Assembly (NCBI RefSeq): GCF_014649015.1
Contig: NZ_BMSF01000011.1
Coordinates: forward strand, 1-64,000
Source: Streptomyces narbonensis
GTDB lineage: Bacteria; Actinomycetota; Actinomycetes; Streptomycetales; Streptomycetaceae
Direction: 5' to 3'
DNA length: 64,000 nt
The first letter of the stretch is position 1. Every line of letters starts with the position of its first letter. A program made the position numbers and the translations under genes. Below, piece after piece: positions 18,272 to 28,545 of this stretch. Below the pieces are notes generated by a model. That model had not been told where the DNA came from. It saw nothing but the letters and a program-made list of their open reading frames with translations, and did no database searches.

Positions 18272-18396
18272 TTCCCCGCCCTACCCGGACCCGCACCCCC
18301 CGTCGTAGCCGGACCGCACCCCCGCCCCAGCCGGACCCGCATCTCCCGCCGTAGCCGGGACCCGCACCACCCGTCGTACCGCAGAGCTGATTCCCC
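18256..18396 (+). repeat. 22-bp direct repeat flanking GC-rich degenerate repeats
   Basis: Identical 22-bp copies lie at 18256-18277 (covering the end of the permease gene with its TGA) and 18375-18396, 119 bases apart. Between them are three to four degenerate copies of a CGTAGCCGGACCCGCACC-like word. This looks like local duplication or slippage between the permease and the oxidase genes. Confidence 0.88.
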
Positions 18397-18415
18397 CTTT
18401 CTCAAGGAGCGCTCC

Positions 18416-20068
18416 ATGGCACGCACCAACCCGATGCACCTCTTGAAGCGCCTCGCCGCCGAGCACGCCGAGGCCCGACGCCTCGACATCCCCGTCGACG
18501 AGCTCAGAGGCATGAGAGCCGACGCCCTCGGGCGCCGCTCCCTCCTCAAGTACGCGGCCGCCGCCGGTGTCGCCGTCGGCGCCGCCGGGGCCGCCGGTCT
18601 CGGCGGGGCCGTCCCCGCCCGCGCCGCCACCCCGTCCCCGCCCGTCAAGAGCACCGCCAGGGTCGCCGTCGTCGGCGCCGGGATATCCGGCCTGACGGCC
18701 GCCCTCACCCTTCAGGACGCCGGCCTGAGCCCCGTCCTCTACGAGGCGAACCCCTCGCGGGTCGGCGGCCGGATGTGGACCCAGCGCGGCCACTGGGCGT
18801 ACGGCCAGACCTCCGAGATCGGCGGCGAGCTGATCGACACCAGCCACAAGAAGATCCTGGAGCTCTGCCGCCGGTTCGACCTCGACGTCGAGGACTTCCT
18901 CGGCGGCGGACCCAACGGGGCCGAGGAGGTCCTCTGGTTCGACGGCGCCTACTACCCGCGCCACCAGGCCGACGAGGACTTCAACGCGGTCTACCAGTCG
19001 CTGCGCCGCGACCTCTCCGAGGCGGGCGAGGTCTTCTGGAACCAGACCACGCCCACCGGCACCGCCCTCGACAACATGTCCGTGTACGAGTGGATCGAGA
19101 CCCGGGTCCCCGGCGGCCACGCCTCGCCGCTCGGCAGGTTCATCGACGTCGCCTACAACGTCGAGTACGGCGCCGACACCACCGAGCAGTCCTCGCTCGC
19201 CCTCGTCCTGCTCATGGGCTACCAGACCAATCCGGGCAACTTCAACATCTGGGGCCTGTCCAACGAGCGGTACCACATCGTCGGCGGCAACGACCAGCTC
19301 CCGAACGCCATCGCCGCAGCCCTCACCGCCGGCACCCTGCGCCGCGGCTGGTCCCTGAACGCCGTACGGGCCAACGCCGACGGCACCCAGACGCTGACCT
19401 TCACCGAGGCCGGAGCCGTCCGGACCGTGACCGCCGACCACACGGTCCTCTGTCTCCCGCTGCCGGTCCTCAAACAGCTCGACCTGTCCCTGGCGGGCTT
19501 CGACCCGCTCATGCGGAACCTGCTGCGGGACGCCCGCATGGGCCACTGCACCAAGCTCAACATGCAGTTCGGAACCCGCCCCTGGCGCGGCACCGGCCCC
19601 TGGCCCGGGGTCTCCGCCGGGGACTGCTTCACCGACAGCGAGGTCCAGCAGACCTGGGACACCACCAAGGTCCAGGGCGGCACCGGCGGCATCCTCATCC
19701 AGTACGGCGGCGGCAGCCTGGCCAGGAACCTGAACCCCGCGGGGCCGTTCTCCACCGAGTCCGACCCGTACGTGCGGAACCTGGTCACCCGCTACCTGGC
19801 CGGTATCGACGCCTTCTTCCCCGGCACCTCCGCCGCGTACACGGGCCGCGCCCAGCTCTCCGCCTGGCACAAGAACCCGTACGCCCTCGGCGCGTACTCC
19901 TGTTGGCCCGTCGGCTACCTCCACCGGTACGCGGGATACGAGGGGAAGGCCCAGGGCAACGTCCACATCGGCGGCGAGCACTGCAGCTACGACTTCCAGG
20001 GCTTCATGGAAGGCGGGGCCACGGAGGGCGAGCGCGCCGCCAGGGAGGTGATCGACACCCTGCGGTGA
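18416..20068 (+). CDS. Tat-exported flavin monoamine oxidase
   Basis: Encodes 550 residues. A twin-arginine signal (R40-R41 in GRRSLLKYAAAAGVAVG, ending near ARA at 70) precedes the FAD dinucleotide motif GAGISG (87-92) and VGGRMWTQRG. The C-terminal FAD block is GNVHIGGEHCSYDFQGFMEGG. This is the amine/L-amino-acid oxidase superfamily: oxidative deamination of an amine with release of H2O2, here outside the membrane. The ribosome site AAGGAGC is 8 bases before the ATG. With the permease and PucR it forms a plausible amine uptake and oxidation module; the substrate is not determined. Confidence 0.88.
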   Translation: MARTNPMHLLKRLAAEHAEARRLDIPVDELRGMRADALGRRSLLKYAAAAGVAVGAAGAAGLGGAVPARAATPSPPVKSTARVAVVGAGISGLTAALTLQDAGLSPVLYEANPSRVGGRMWTQRGHWAYGQTSEIGGELIDTSHKKILELCRRFDLDVEDFLGGGPNGAEEVLWFDGAYYPRHQADEDFNAVYQSLRRDLSEAGEVFWNQTTPTGTALDNMSVYEWIETRVPGGHASPLGRFIDVAYNVEYGADTTEQSSLALVLLMGYQTNPGNFNIWGLSNERYHIVGGNDQLPNAIAAALTAGTLRRGWSLNAVRANADGTQTLTFTEAGAVRTVTADHTVLCLPLPVLKQLDLSLAGFDPLMRNLLRDARMGHCTKLNMQFGTRPWRGTGPWPGVSAGDCFTDSEVQQTWDTTKVQGGTGGILIQYGGGSLARNLNPAGPFSTESDPYVRNLVTRYLAGIDAFFPGTSAAYTGRAQLSAWHKNPYALGAYSCWPVGYLHRYAGYEGKAQGNVHIGGEHCSYDFQGFMEGGATEGERAAREVIDTLR

Positions 20069-20071
20069 GCC

Positions 20072-21454
20072 TCAGGCGGCCGGCGTGACGTTGTGGTTGT
20101 AGCGGAAGACGTTCTCGGGGTCGTAGGCGGCCTTGACCCGGGCCAGGCGCCGGTAGTTGTCGGCGCCGAAGCCCTCGACCACCCGGCGCTCTCCCTCGGA
20201 GCCGATGAAGTTCAGATACACGGCTCCCGTCGACCACGGCTGCGCGTCGGCCCGCACGTCCCGCACCCACTGGATCGCCCGGTCGTCGTCGGCCGGGTCG
20301 ACCCAGGTCGCGAAGGGGTGCACGCCCCAGGGCGCCGTACGCCACGGAATCGGGTGATCGGACGGCCCTGCCGCCACCGCGCCGCCCAGCGGGAACAGCA
20401 CGTGCTGGCAGGCGGTGGGGGGCGGGATCAGCTCCGCGCGGGCGCAGTAGGCGTCCACCGCGGCGTCCGGCAGCTCGGCGAGGTACTCCGCCGACCAGTA
20501 GTTCCGCAGGCCCGGCGGGTCGTCGAGCATGGACTGGAGATCGGCGTAAGGGAGGTCCGTGACCATCTCGATCACGGGCTTCAGCGCGAACAGCGGCGCC
20601 GCGAGCTCGCGGACGTCGGCGACGGGACCCGCGTACGTGAACAGGGTGCCGCAGAGCAGCTCGCCGACGAGGTGCTCGGGGACGAACGGCTCGGGCGGCG
20701 CGGGGAGGTAGATGACCCCGCCGCCCACGCCGTCGGGCGCGGACTCGATGAGGCCGCGGTAGGTCCGCACCACCTCGGGGGCCACCGCCGGCAGGAAGAA
20801 CAGCATCGCCATGCTCATCTCCGGCAGCTCGTGCAGCCGCAGCGTCAGCGAGGTCGCCACCCCGAAGTTGCCGCCGCCGCCGTGCAGCGCCCAGAACAGC
20901 TCCGGGCTCTCCTCCGCGTCCGTGTGGACGTGCTTGCCCTCGGCGGTGATCAGGTCGGCGGCGAGCAGGTTGTCGCTGGCGAGCCCGAACTTCCGCTCCA
21001 GCCAGCCCGAGCCGCCGCCCAGCGTGAAGCCGCCGACGCCGGTCGTGGAGACCCGTCCGCCGGTGGTCGCCACGTGGAACGGCTGGCACGCCTGGTCCAG
21101 GTGTGCCATCGTCGCCCCGCCCTCGACCCGTACCGTCATGTCCTCCGGGTCGACGACCACGGCGTGCATCCGGCGGAGGTCGATGATCAGGGCGCCGTCG
21201 ATCATCGACGTCCCGGCGACGCTGTGCCCGCCGCCGCGCACCGCGATCGGCAGCTCGGCCTCCCGGCCGAACAGGATCGCGTTGGACACGTCGGCCTGGG
21301 TGGCGCACTGGGCGATCACCGACGGGTGCCGGTCGATCATGCCGTTGTGCAGGGCACGCGCCTCGTGGTAGCCCGGACCACCTGGGGTGATCACCTCGCC
21401 GGCCAGGTCCTCGACCAGTCCGGCCAGGGCGCTTTCGGAGACGTGGGGAGCCAT
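20072..21454 (-). CDS. FAD-linked oxidase of the berberine-bridge (BBE/PCMH) family
   Basis: Encodes 460 residues. The PCMH FAD-binding domain includes IAVRGGGHSVAGTS, where H77 is the usual 8-alpha-histidyl FAD attachment site, and GVGGFTLGGGSGWLERKFG; no second cysteinyl attachment is apparent, so the flavin is probably monocovalent. The C-terminal BBE domain ends YRRLARVKAAYDPENVFRYNHNV. These enzymes oxidise sugars or aromatic/alkaloid substrates. No signal peptide is seen. AAAAGGGGG precedes the ATG. It converges with the amine oxidase gene with a 3-base gap. Confidence 0.88.
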   Translation of the reverse strand: MAPHVSESALAGLVEDLAGEVITPGGPGYHEARALHNGMIDRHPSVIAQCATQADVSNAILFGREAELPIAVRGGGHSVAGTSMIDGALIIDLRRMHAVVVDPEDMTVRVEGGATMAHLDQACQPFHVATTGGRVSTTGVGGFTLGGGSGWLERKFGLASDNLLAADLITAEGKHVHTDAEESPELFWALHGGGGNFGVATSLTLRLHELPEMSMAMLFFLPAVAPEVVRTYRGLIESAPDGVGGGVIYLPAPPEPFVPEHLVGELLCGTLFTYAGPVADVRELAAPLFALKPVIEMVTDLPYADLQSMLDDPPGLRNYWSAEYLAELPDAAVDAYCARAELIPPPTACQHVLFPLGGAVAAGPSDHPIPWRTAPWGVHPFATWVDPADDDRAIQWVRDVRADAQPWSTGAVYLNFIGSEGERRVVEGFGADNYRRLARVKAAYDPENVFRYNHNVTPAA

Positions 21455-21550
21455 GAGAGCCCCCTTTTCGTACGGGGGACAGGACCCTCTCAGCGTATTC
21501 CCGAGGGCCCTGCTCCGCGCTCCGGCCGCCCCGCTCCGGCGGCTGGGGGC

Positions 21551-23362
21551 TCAGCCGCCGTACGCCCCACTGGCCGTCAGGCGCAGCGCGGTGTCGATCA
21601 GGGGGACGTGGCTGAACGCCTGCGGGAAGTTGCCCACCTGACGCTGGAGCCGCGGGTCCCACTCCTCCGCGAGCAGCCCGAGGTCGTTGCGGAGGGCGAG
21701 CAGCTTCTCGAAGAGCGTGCGGGCCTCGTCCACCCGGCCGATCATCGCCAGGTCGTCAGCGAGCCAGAACGAGCAGGCGAGGAACGCGCCCTCGTCACCC
21801 TCCAGTCCGTCGACGCCGGCCTCCTCGCCCGCCGTCGGGTAGCGCAGCACGAAGCCGTCCTCCGTGGAGAGCTCCCGCTGGATCGCCTCGATCGTGCCGA
21901 TGACCCGCTTGTCGTCCGGCGGCAGGAAGCCCATCTGCGGGATCAGCAGCAGCGAGGCGTCCAGCTCCTGCGAGCCGTACGACTGTGTGAAGGTGTTCCG
22001 CTCCTTGTCGTAGCCCTTCTCGCAGACGTCCCGGTGGATCTCGTCGCGCAGCTCACGCCAGCGCTCCAGCGGGCCGTCGGCGTCCCCGGACTCGATGAGC
22101 TTGATCGTGCGGTCGACGGCCACCCAGGCCATCACCTTGGAGTGGGTGAAGTGGCGGCGCGGGCCGCGGACCTCCCAGATGCCCTCGTCGGGCTGGTCCC
22201 AGTGCTTCTCCAGGTAGTTGATCAGCTTGATCTGGAGGAGGGAGGCGTAGTCGTTGCGGGAGAGCCCCGTCATGTGCGCGAGGTGCAGGGCCTCGGTGAC
22301 CTCGCCGTAGACGTCCAGCTGGAGCTGGTTGGCGGCGCCGTTGCCGACGCGGACCGGGCCGGAGTTCTCGTACCCCGGGAGCCAGTCCAGCTCCGCCTCG
22401 CCGAGCTCCCGCTCGCCCGCGATGCCGTACATGATCTGGAGGTTCTCCGGGTCGCCCGCGACCGCGCGGAGCAGCCAGTCCCGCCAGGCGCGGGCCTCCT
22501 CGCGGTAGCCGGTGCGCAGCATCGAGGAGAGGGTGATCGCCGCGTCCCGCAGCCAGGTGTAGCGGTAGTCCCAGTTGCGGACGCCGCCGATCTCCTCGGG
22601 CAGCGAGGTGGTCGGCGCGGCCACGATCCCGCCGGTCGGCGCGTAGGTCAGCGCTTTCAGCGTGATCAGGGAGCGGACCACCGCCTCCCGATAGGGGCCG
22701 TGGTACGTGCAGTGGTCGACCCATTCGCGCCAGAAGTCGGCGGTCGCCTCCAGCGAGCCCTCAGGGTCCGGCAGCGCCGGCGGCTCCTTGTGGGAGGGCT
22801 GCCAGGAGAGCGTGAAGGTGATCCGGTCGCCGGGGGCGACGGTGAACTCGGAGTACGTGGTGAGCGACTCGCCGTGCGTCTCCGCGTCCGCGTCGAGCCA
22901 CACCGAGTCCGGCCCGGCGACGGCGACCGTGCGCTCGCCGACCTTGTGGACCCAGGGCACGATCCGGCCGTAGCTGAAGCGCATCCGCAGCGCGGAGCGC
23001 ATCGCGACCCGGCCGGAGACGCCCTCCACGATCCGGATGAGCTGCGGCGCGCCGTCGCGCGGGGGCATGAAGTCCGTCACGCGGACCGTGCCGCGCGGGG
23101 TGTCCCACTCGGACTCCAGGATCAGCGAGTCGCCCTTGTAGCGGCGCCGGTCGGCCGGGGGCGCCTCGGCGTCCTCGGCCACCGCGGGACCCACCCGCCA
23201 GAACCCGTGTTCCTCGGTGCCGAGCAGTCCCGCGAAGATCGCGTGGGAGTCGAAGCGTGGCAGGCACAGCCAGTCGACGCTGCCGTCCCGGCAGACCAGT
23301 GCGGCGGTCTGCATGTCCCCGATGAGTGCGTAATCCTCGATGCGCCCGGCCACGTGCTTCAC
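21551..23362 (-). CDS. Glycoside hydrolase family 15 (trehalase/glucoamylase-like)
   Basis: Encodes 603 residues. The N-terminal domain starts RIEDYALIGDMQTAALVCRDGSVDWLCLPRFDS, diagnostic of actinobacterial GH15 proteins. The catalytic (alpha/alpha)6 barrel has GGVRNWDYRYTWLRDAA near residue 265 and EGIWEVRGPRRHF near 395, with the catalytic acid. Characterised relatives include trehalases and glucoamylases, cytoplasmic since there is no signal. The start is GTG with a weak ACTGGA site. It is separated by 491 bases from the divergent pyrG. Confidence 0.9.
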   Translation of the reverse strand: MKHVAGRIEDYALIGDMQTAALVCRDGSVDWLCLPRFDSHAIFAGLLGTEEHGFWRVGPAVAEDAEAPPADRRRYKGDSLILESEWDTPRGTVRVTDFMPPRDGAPQLIRIVEGVSGRVAMRSALRMRFSYGRIVPWVHKVGERTVAVAGPDSVWLDADAETHGESLTTYSEFTVAPGDRITFTLSWQPSHKEPPALPDPEGSLEATADFWREWVDHCTYHGPYREAVVRSLITLKALTYAPTGGIVAAPTTSLPEEIGGVRNWDYRYTWLRDAAITLSSMLRTGYREEARAWRDWLLRAVAGDPENLQIMYGIAGERELGEAELDWLPGYENSGPVRVGNGAANQLQLDVYGEVTEALHLAHMTGLSRNDYASLLQIKLINYLEKHWDQPDEGIWEVRGPRRHFTHSKVMAWVAVDRTIKLIESGDADGPLERWRELRDEIHRDVCEKGYDKERNTFTQSYGSQELDASLLLIPQMGFLPPDDKRVIGTIEAIQRELSTEDGFVLRYPTAGEEAGVDGLEGDEGAFLACSFWLADDLAMIGRVDEARTLFEKLLALRNDLGLLAEEWDPRLQRQVGNFPQAFSHVPLIDTALRLTASGAYGG

Positions 23363-23853
23363 TCCAGTCGAACGGCCATGTCCGCCCCGTGGGGCGCTTG
23401 CTCGGATGCGCCGGCTGGGTGTCAGCCGGGTCTGCTGGTGTCAGCGGTCAGGGGGTCGTCGACGAGCGCTCGGTCCGGTCGAGCCGGCGGGGTGGTGCCG
23501 ATGGCCGGGCTGCTCGGCGGGCTGTGTTCCGAGCAGAATACGTCGCACCCTAGTGACCCGGTGATCACGCCGTTAACGTCGCTGCTCCGATCGGGTGAAA
23601 AGGCCCGTGACCACGTCTATCACCCTCGCACGGATCCCGCCCCACCCCTTTCGTAGCCGTCCGTGAACACCCGACTGCCGCGTGTGGCCGGAAGCGGTCT
23701 CCTGATGTCGCTGATACCCTGGTACCCCGTGGACCGGTGGGAAACGGCGACAGCCGAGGACCCCGAAACCGCAGCGACGGCACCCCCCGATTCTTCCGGA
23801 GGGGACGCCGGTACGCACCTCCAGAACGCGACCACGGGAGCCCCCTCTTGGCG
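23363..23853. other. Long divergent promoter region between GH15 and pyrG
   Basis: These 491 bases have no convincing gene. They are less GC-biased around 23545-23650 (GTTAACG, GTGAAAAGG, TCTATCACCC), where promoters for both genes probably lie. An in-frame GTG at 23737 could extend pyrG by 39 residues, but that stretch is Arg/Gly-rich and unlike CTP synthase, so I left it out. Confidence 0.4.
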
Positions 23854-25512
<1,659 letters not shown>

Positions 25513-25543
25513 CCGGCGCTGTCGTCGGTCGGCGTTAACGTTG

Positions 25544-25582
25544 CCGGGGTACGGGTCCTCAAGGGACGCGTACCCCGGTTTT
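25544..25582 (+). terminator. Terminator after pyrG
   Basis: The stem CCGGGGTACG (25544-25553) pairs with CGTACCCCGG (25569-25578) and is followed by TTTT. It ends 30 bases before the Nudix ATG, so the Nudix gene must have its own start or depend on readthrough. Confidence 0.85.
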
Positions 25583-25611
25583 CGTGTGTGTGCGTACGTG
25601 GGAGGACCCAG

Positions 25612-26238
25612 ATGGAGCTGCAGGACACCCCGCAGGAGTGGCGGGTCGTCGCGACGACGACCCCCTTCCAGGGCAAGAAGACCAGTGTCCGCACGGACGA
25701 CGTGGTCATGCCGGACGGCACGGTCGCCCGCCGCGACTACCAGGTCCACCCCGGCTCGGTGGCTGTCCTGGCCCTGGACGAGCAGGACCGGGTCCTGCTC
25801 GTCAAGCAGTACCGGCACCCGGTGCGGCAGAAGCTGTGGGAGATCCCCGCGGGGCTCCTCGACGTGCCCGGTGAGAACCCGCTGCACGCCGCCCAGCGCG
25901 AGCTGTACGAGGAGGCCCACGTCAAGGCGGGGGACTGGCGGGTCCTGACCGACGTCTACACGACCCCGGGCGGCTGCGACGAGGCCGTGCGCGTCTTCCT
26001 CGCCCGGGACCTCGCGGAGGCGGAGGGCGAGCGCTACGAGGTCTCCGACGAGGAGGCCGACATGGAGACGGCGCGGGTGCCGCTCGCGGAGCTCGTGCGC
26101 GGGGCGCTCGCGGGCGAGCTGCACAACAACTGTCTGGTGGTGGGCGTGATGTCGCTGGCCGCCGCGCGCGCTGGCGACGGGGTCGGGGCGCTGCGGCCGG
26201 CCGAGGCGCCCTGGCCGGCCCGCCCGTTCGTGTCGTGA
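25612..26238 (+). CDS. Nudix hydrolase, ADP-ribose pyrophosphatase type
   Basis: Encodes 208 residues. The Nudix box is GLLDVPGENPLHAAQRELYEEA, written here in part as GLLDVPGE...RELYEEA, at ~80-102, with the ADP-ribose pyrophosphatase features WEIPAG just before it and VYTTPGG after. It should hydrolyse ADP-ribose or related nucleotide sugars to AMP and ribose-5-phosphate. GGGAGGACC precedes the ATG at ideal distance. It lies directly after pyrG in most Streptomyces. Confidence 0.9.
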   Translation: MELQDTPQEWRVVATTTPFQGKKTSVRTDDVVMPDGTVARRDYQVHPGSVAVLALDEQDRVLLVKQYRHPVRQKLWEIPAGLLDVPGENPLHAAQRELYEEAHVKAGDWRVLTDVYTTPGGCDEAVRVFLARDLAEAEGERYEVSDEEADMETARVPLAELVRGALAGELHNNCLVVGVMSLAAARAGDGVGALRPAEAPWPARPFVS

Positions 26239-26342
26239 CGGCACGACGTCGTCCTTGAGGCAACCCGGCGGTGTGACCATCGGCTGATCCGATCGGGCGA
26301 TGTGTCCGCCGCGCTCCGCCGGGTCCGTGGCGCGGCCTGAAC

Positions 26343-26348
26343 TACGCT
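26343..26348 (+). promoter_or_regulatory. Probable -10 element for the STAND ATPase gene
   Basis: TACGCT (TANNNT) lies 64 bases upstream of the GTG at 26413 in the otherwise unremarkable 174-base gap after the Nudix gene. Confidence 0.4.
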
Positions 26349-26412
26349 CGGAATCGCCCGTGCGGAGCCCCCCGCGGGATGGCTCGTGCGCAGGTGGACG
26401 GGAGCGTGGCCC

Positions 26413-28398
26413 GTGACGGATCAGGCGGTGGCGGCGGCCGTGGCCCGGCGGTTCTTCGGCCGGCAGCGGGAGTTGAAAGCCCTGCGCGCCGACATCGAGC
26501 GGACCGGCCTCGACACCCTCACGGGCCGCAAGGCCCCCCGCGCCCGGGTCCTGCTCGTCGCCGGCAAACCCGGCTCCGGACGCACCGCCCTCGCCGAGGA
26601 GCTGGCCGCCGGCCTCACCGACCGCTACCCCGACGGGGTGTTCCGCGCCAGGCTCACCGAACCCGGCGGCGACCCCGTCCCCACCGCCCGCGTCGCCCAG
26701 GAACTCCTGGCCGCGCTCGGCGTGGCCGAGCCGCCCGGCGCCGCCGAGGACGAGCTGACCGAGCTGGTCCGCCGTGCCTTCACCGGACGCCGGGCCGTCC
26801 TGATCCTCGACGACGCCGTCGACGCCGAGCAGGCCGACCCGCTGATCCCCGACGACCCCGACACCCTGGTCGTCGGCGTGTCGCGCGGACCGCTCACCGG
26901 CATCCCCGACGTACGGCCCTGCACCCTCGGCGGTCTCGACGCCAAGTCGGCCATCGAGCTGCTCACCGCCTTCACCGGCTCCGTCCGCATCACCGTGGAC
27001 CCGCAGGCCGCCGAGACCCTCGTCGAGGAGTGCGGGGGGATGCCCGCCGCCGTCGTCCTCGCCGGAGGCTGGCTCGCGGCCCGTCCCAAGGCCTCCGTCG
27101 CCGACCTCGCGAAGCAGCTGCGCGCGCTGACCGGCGACCCGCTCACCCGGACCTTCCTGCTCGCCCACGAGGCGCTGCCCGCGACCGCCGCCCGGATACT
27201 GCGATTCCTCTCCCTGGCCCCGCTCGGCCGGGCGGACGCCCACACCGCCTCCGCCCTGGCCGGCTGTTCGGTCTCCGCGGCGGCCACCACCCTCACCGAC
27301 TTCGCCGCCCTCGGGCTCGTCTCCGCCGCCGACGACGGGCAGTACGAGGTCCCCGGCCATCTCGTCCCCCTCCTTCGCGCTCAGCTGGAGGAGCGCGACC
27401 GGCCCGCCGAGGTGCAGCTCGCCCGGGCCCGGATGCTGGAGCGGACCGTACGGCTCCTCCAGTCGTGCCGTGCGGTCACCGAACCCGAGGGCTCCGCCGC
27501 CCGGCGGAAGCTCGCCGGTCTGCCGCGCGCCCTGCGCTTCCCGAACCGCGCCGCCGGGTCCGACTGGCTGTGCTCCCGGCAGCCCGTCCTGCTCGCCTCC
27601 GCCCGCCTCGCCGTCGCCGACGGGGAGCTCGACACCCTGGCCCGGCGGCTGATCGCCTCCTTCGTCAGGGCGCTGGCCGCGCACCGGGGCGCCGAGGCCG
27701 CCGCGCCCGAGCTGTACGGCCTGCACCGGCTGGTCCTGGACGTGGCCGAGCGGCGCGGGCTGCACCGCGAGCGGGCGGCGGCCCTGCTGAACCTGGCCGA
27801 CCTGGACGCCAGGACCGGACGGACGAAGGACGCTCTGCTGCGATATCGGTTGGCTTTGGATGCCGGGAGGGCAGCAAATGATCCGTATGCCACCGGTCGG
27901 GCGATGGAATCCGTAGGTGGCTCGTATCAGGAGCTGGGGGACTGGCAGCGGGCCGGTGACTGGTACGGGCGGGCGCTCGCCCAGCGCCTCGCCCGGGACG
28001 AGCGCGCCGACCAGGCCCGGCTGTACGGCCGTCTCGGCGCCGTACAGACCTACGCCGGGCGGTACGGCGAGGCCCTGCGGAACTGGCGGGCCGCCGCGGC
28101 CGGCTACCGCAGGCTCGACGATCTCCCGGGCCACGCACGGGCGTTGAGCGAGGCGGCCCGGGTCCAGGAGTACGCGGGGCGCCCCGAGGAGTCGCTGCGG
28201 ACCTGCGAGGAGGCGGTGGAGTGGGCCCGGCGGGCGCGCGACACCCGGCTCCAGGCGGCCCTCCAGCTGCGGCTCGCCGACACGCTCGACCGGCTCGGCG
28301 ACCCCGCCGCGGCCGGGCTGCACAGGGCCGCAGCGGAGCGACTGCTGGAATCGCGCGCCGCAGCCTGCGAAATCCGTAGTGGGTTCGAGAAAGATTAG
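26413..28398 (+). CDS. STAND (NB-ARC-like) ATPase with C-terminal TPRs
   Basis: Encodes 661 residues. An N-terminal FGRQRELKAL precedes the P-loop AGKPGSGRTAL, where Arg replaces the Walker A lysine, and the Walker B-like RAVLILDDAVD follows. Residues ~170-320 resemble the NB-ARC helical parts (GGMPAAVVLAGGWLA is a GxP motif). The C-terminal ~230 residues are TPR repeats (GSYQELGDWQRAGDWYGRAL, GRYGEALRNWRAAAAGYR). It resembles the regulatory half of AfsR-type activators but lacks a DNA-binding domain. GGGAG precedes the GTG. Codons 477-507 use strikingly rare AT-rich codons. Role unknown. Confidence 0.82.
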   Translation: MTDQAVAAAVARRFFGRQRELKALRADIERTGLDTLTGRKAPRARVLLVAGKPGSGRTALAEELAAGLTDRYPDGVFRARLTEPGGDPVPTARVAQELLAALGVAEPPGAAEDELTELVRRAFTGRRAVLILDDAVDAEQADPLIPDDPDTLVVGVSRGPLTGIPDVRPCTLGGLDAKSAIELLTAFTGSVRITVDPQAAETLVEECGGMPAAVVLAGGWLAARPKASVADLAKQLRALTGDPLTRTFLLAHEALPATAARILRFLSLAPLGRADAHTASALAGCSVSAAATTLTDFAALGLVSAADDGQYEVPGHLVPLLRAQLEERDRPAEVQLARARMLERTVRLLQSCRAVTEPEGSAARRKLAGLPRALRFPNRAAGSDWLCSRQPVLLASARLAVADGELDTLARRLIASFVRALAAHRGAEAAAPELYGLHRLVLDVAERRGLHRERAAALLNLADLDARTGRTKDALLRYRLALDAGRAANDPYATGRAMESVGGSYQELGDWQRAGDWYGRALAQRLARDERADQARLYGRLGAVQTYAGRYGEALRNWRAAAAGYRRLDDLPGHARALSEAARVQEYAGRPEESLRTCEEAVEWARRARDTRLQAALQLRLADTLDRLGDPAAAGLHRAAAERLLESRAAACEIRSGFEKD

Positions 28399-28484
28399 TA
28401 CTTTGAAAGGCTAGACACCGGGAACTCCTTCATTAGACTGGGTCCGCCGCGTTCGAACGTGGTCTGCCCCGGTGCGCCGCAGTG

Positions 28485-28496
28485 CATACGGGTATG
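28485..28496. promoter_or_regulatory. Palindromic candidate operator upstream of ald
   Basis: CATAC-GG-GTATG is a perfect 12-bp palindrome 50 bases before the ald start, flanked by direct copies of CGCAGTGC. A second palindrome CGTTCGAACG lies at 28450-28459. Alanine dehydrogenase genes of actinobacteria are often controlled by Lrp/AsnC-type AldR proteins, which would fit, but no such regulator gene is in this window. Confidence 0.45.
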
Positions 28497-28545
28497 TATC
28501 GCAGTGCCCCAGTTGTCCCCTCAGATTCAAGGACCGTGATCGACG

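Noticed and set aside
16627-18354. Alternative frame over the APC permease
   Set aside because: Arg-rich frame-shifted shadow; the permease frame has clear transmembrane motifs.
13000-23400. Secondary-metabolite gene cluster
   Set aside because: There are glycosyltransferase, oxidase and permease genes, but no polyketide, peptide, terpene or RiPP core enzymes and no pathway regulator.
20093-23656. 1187-codon plus-strand frame across the BBE and GH15 genes
   Set aside because: Antisense shadow of two well-supported minus-strand enzymes; no recognisable domains.
23737-23853. Upstream extension of CTP synthase
   Set aside because: The 39 extra residues are Arg/Gly-rich and not part of the family; the ATG at 23854 gives the normal length.
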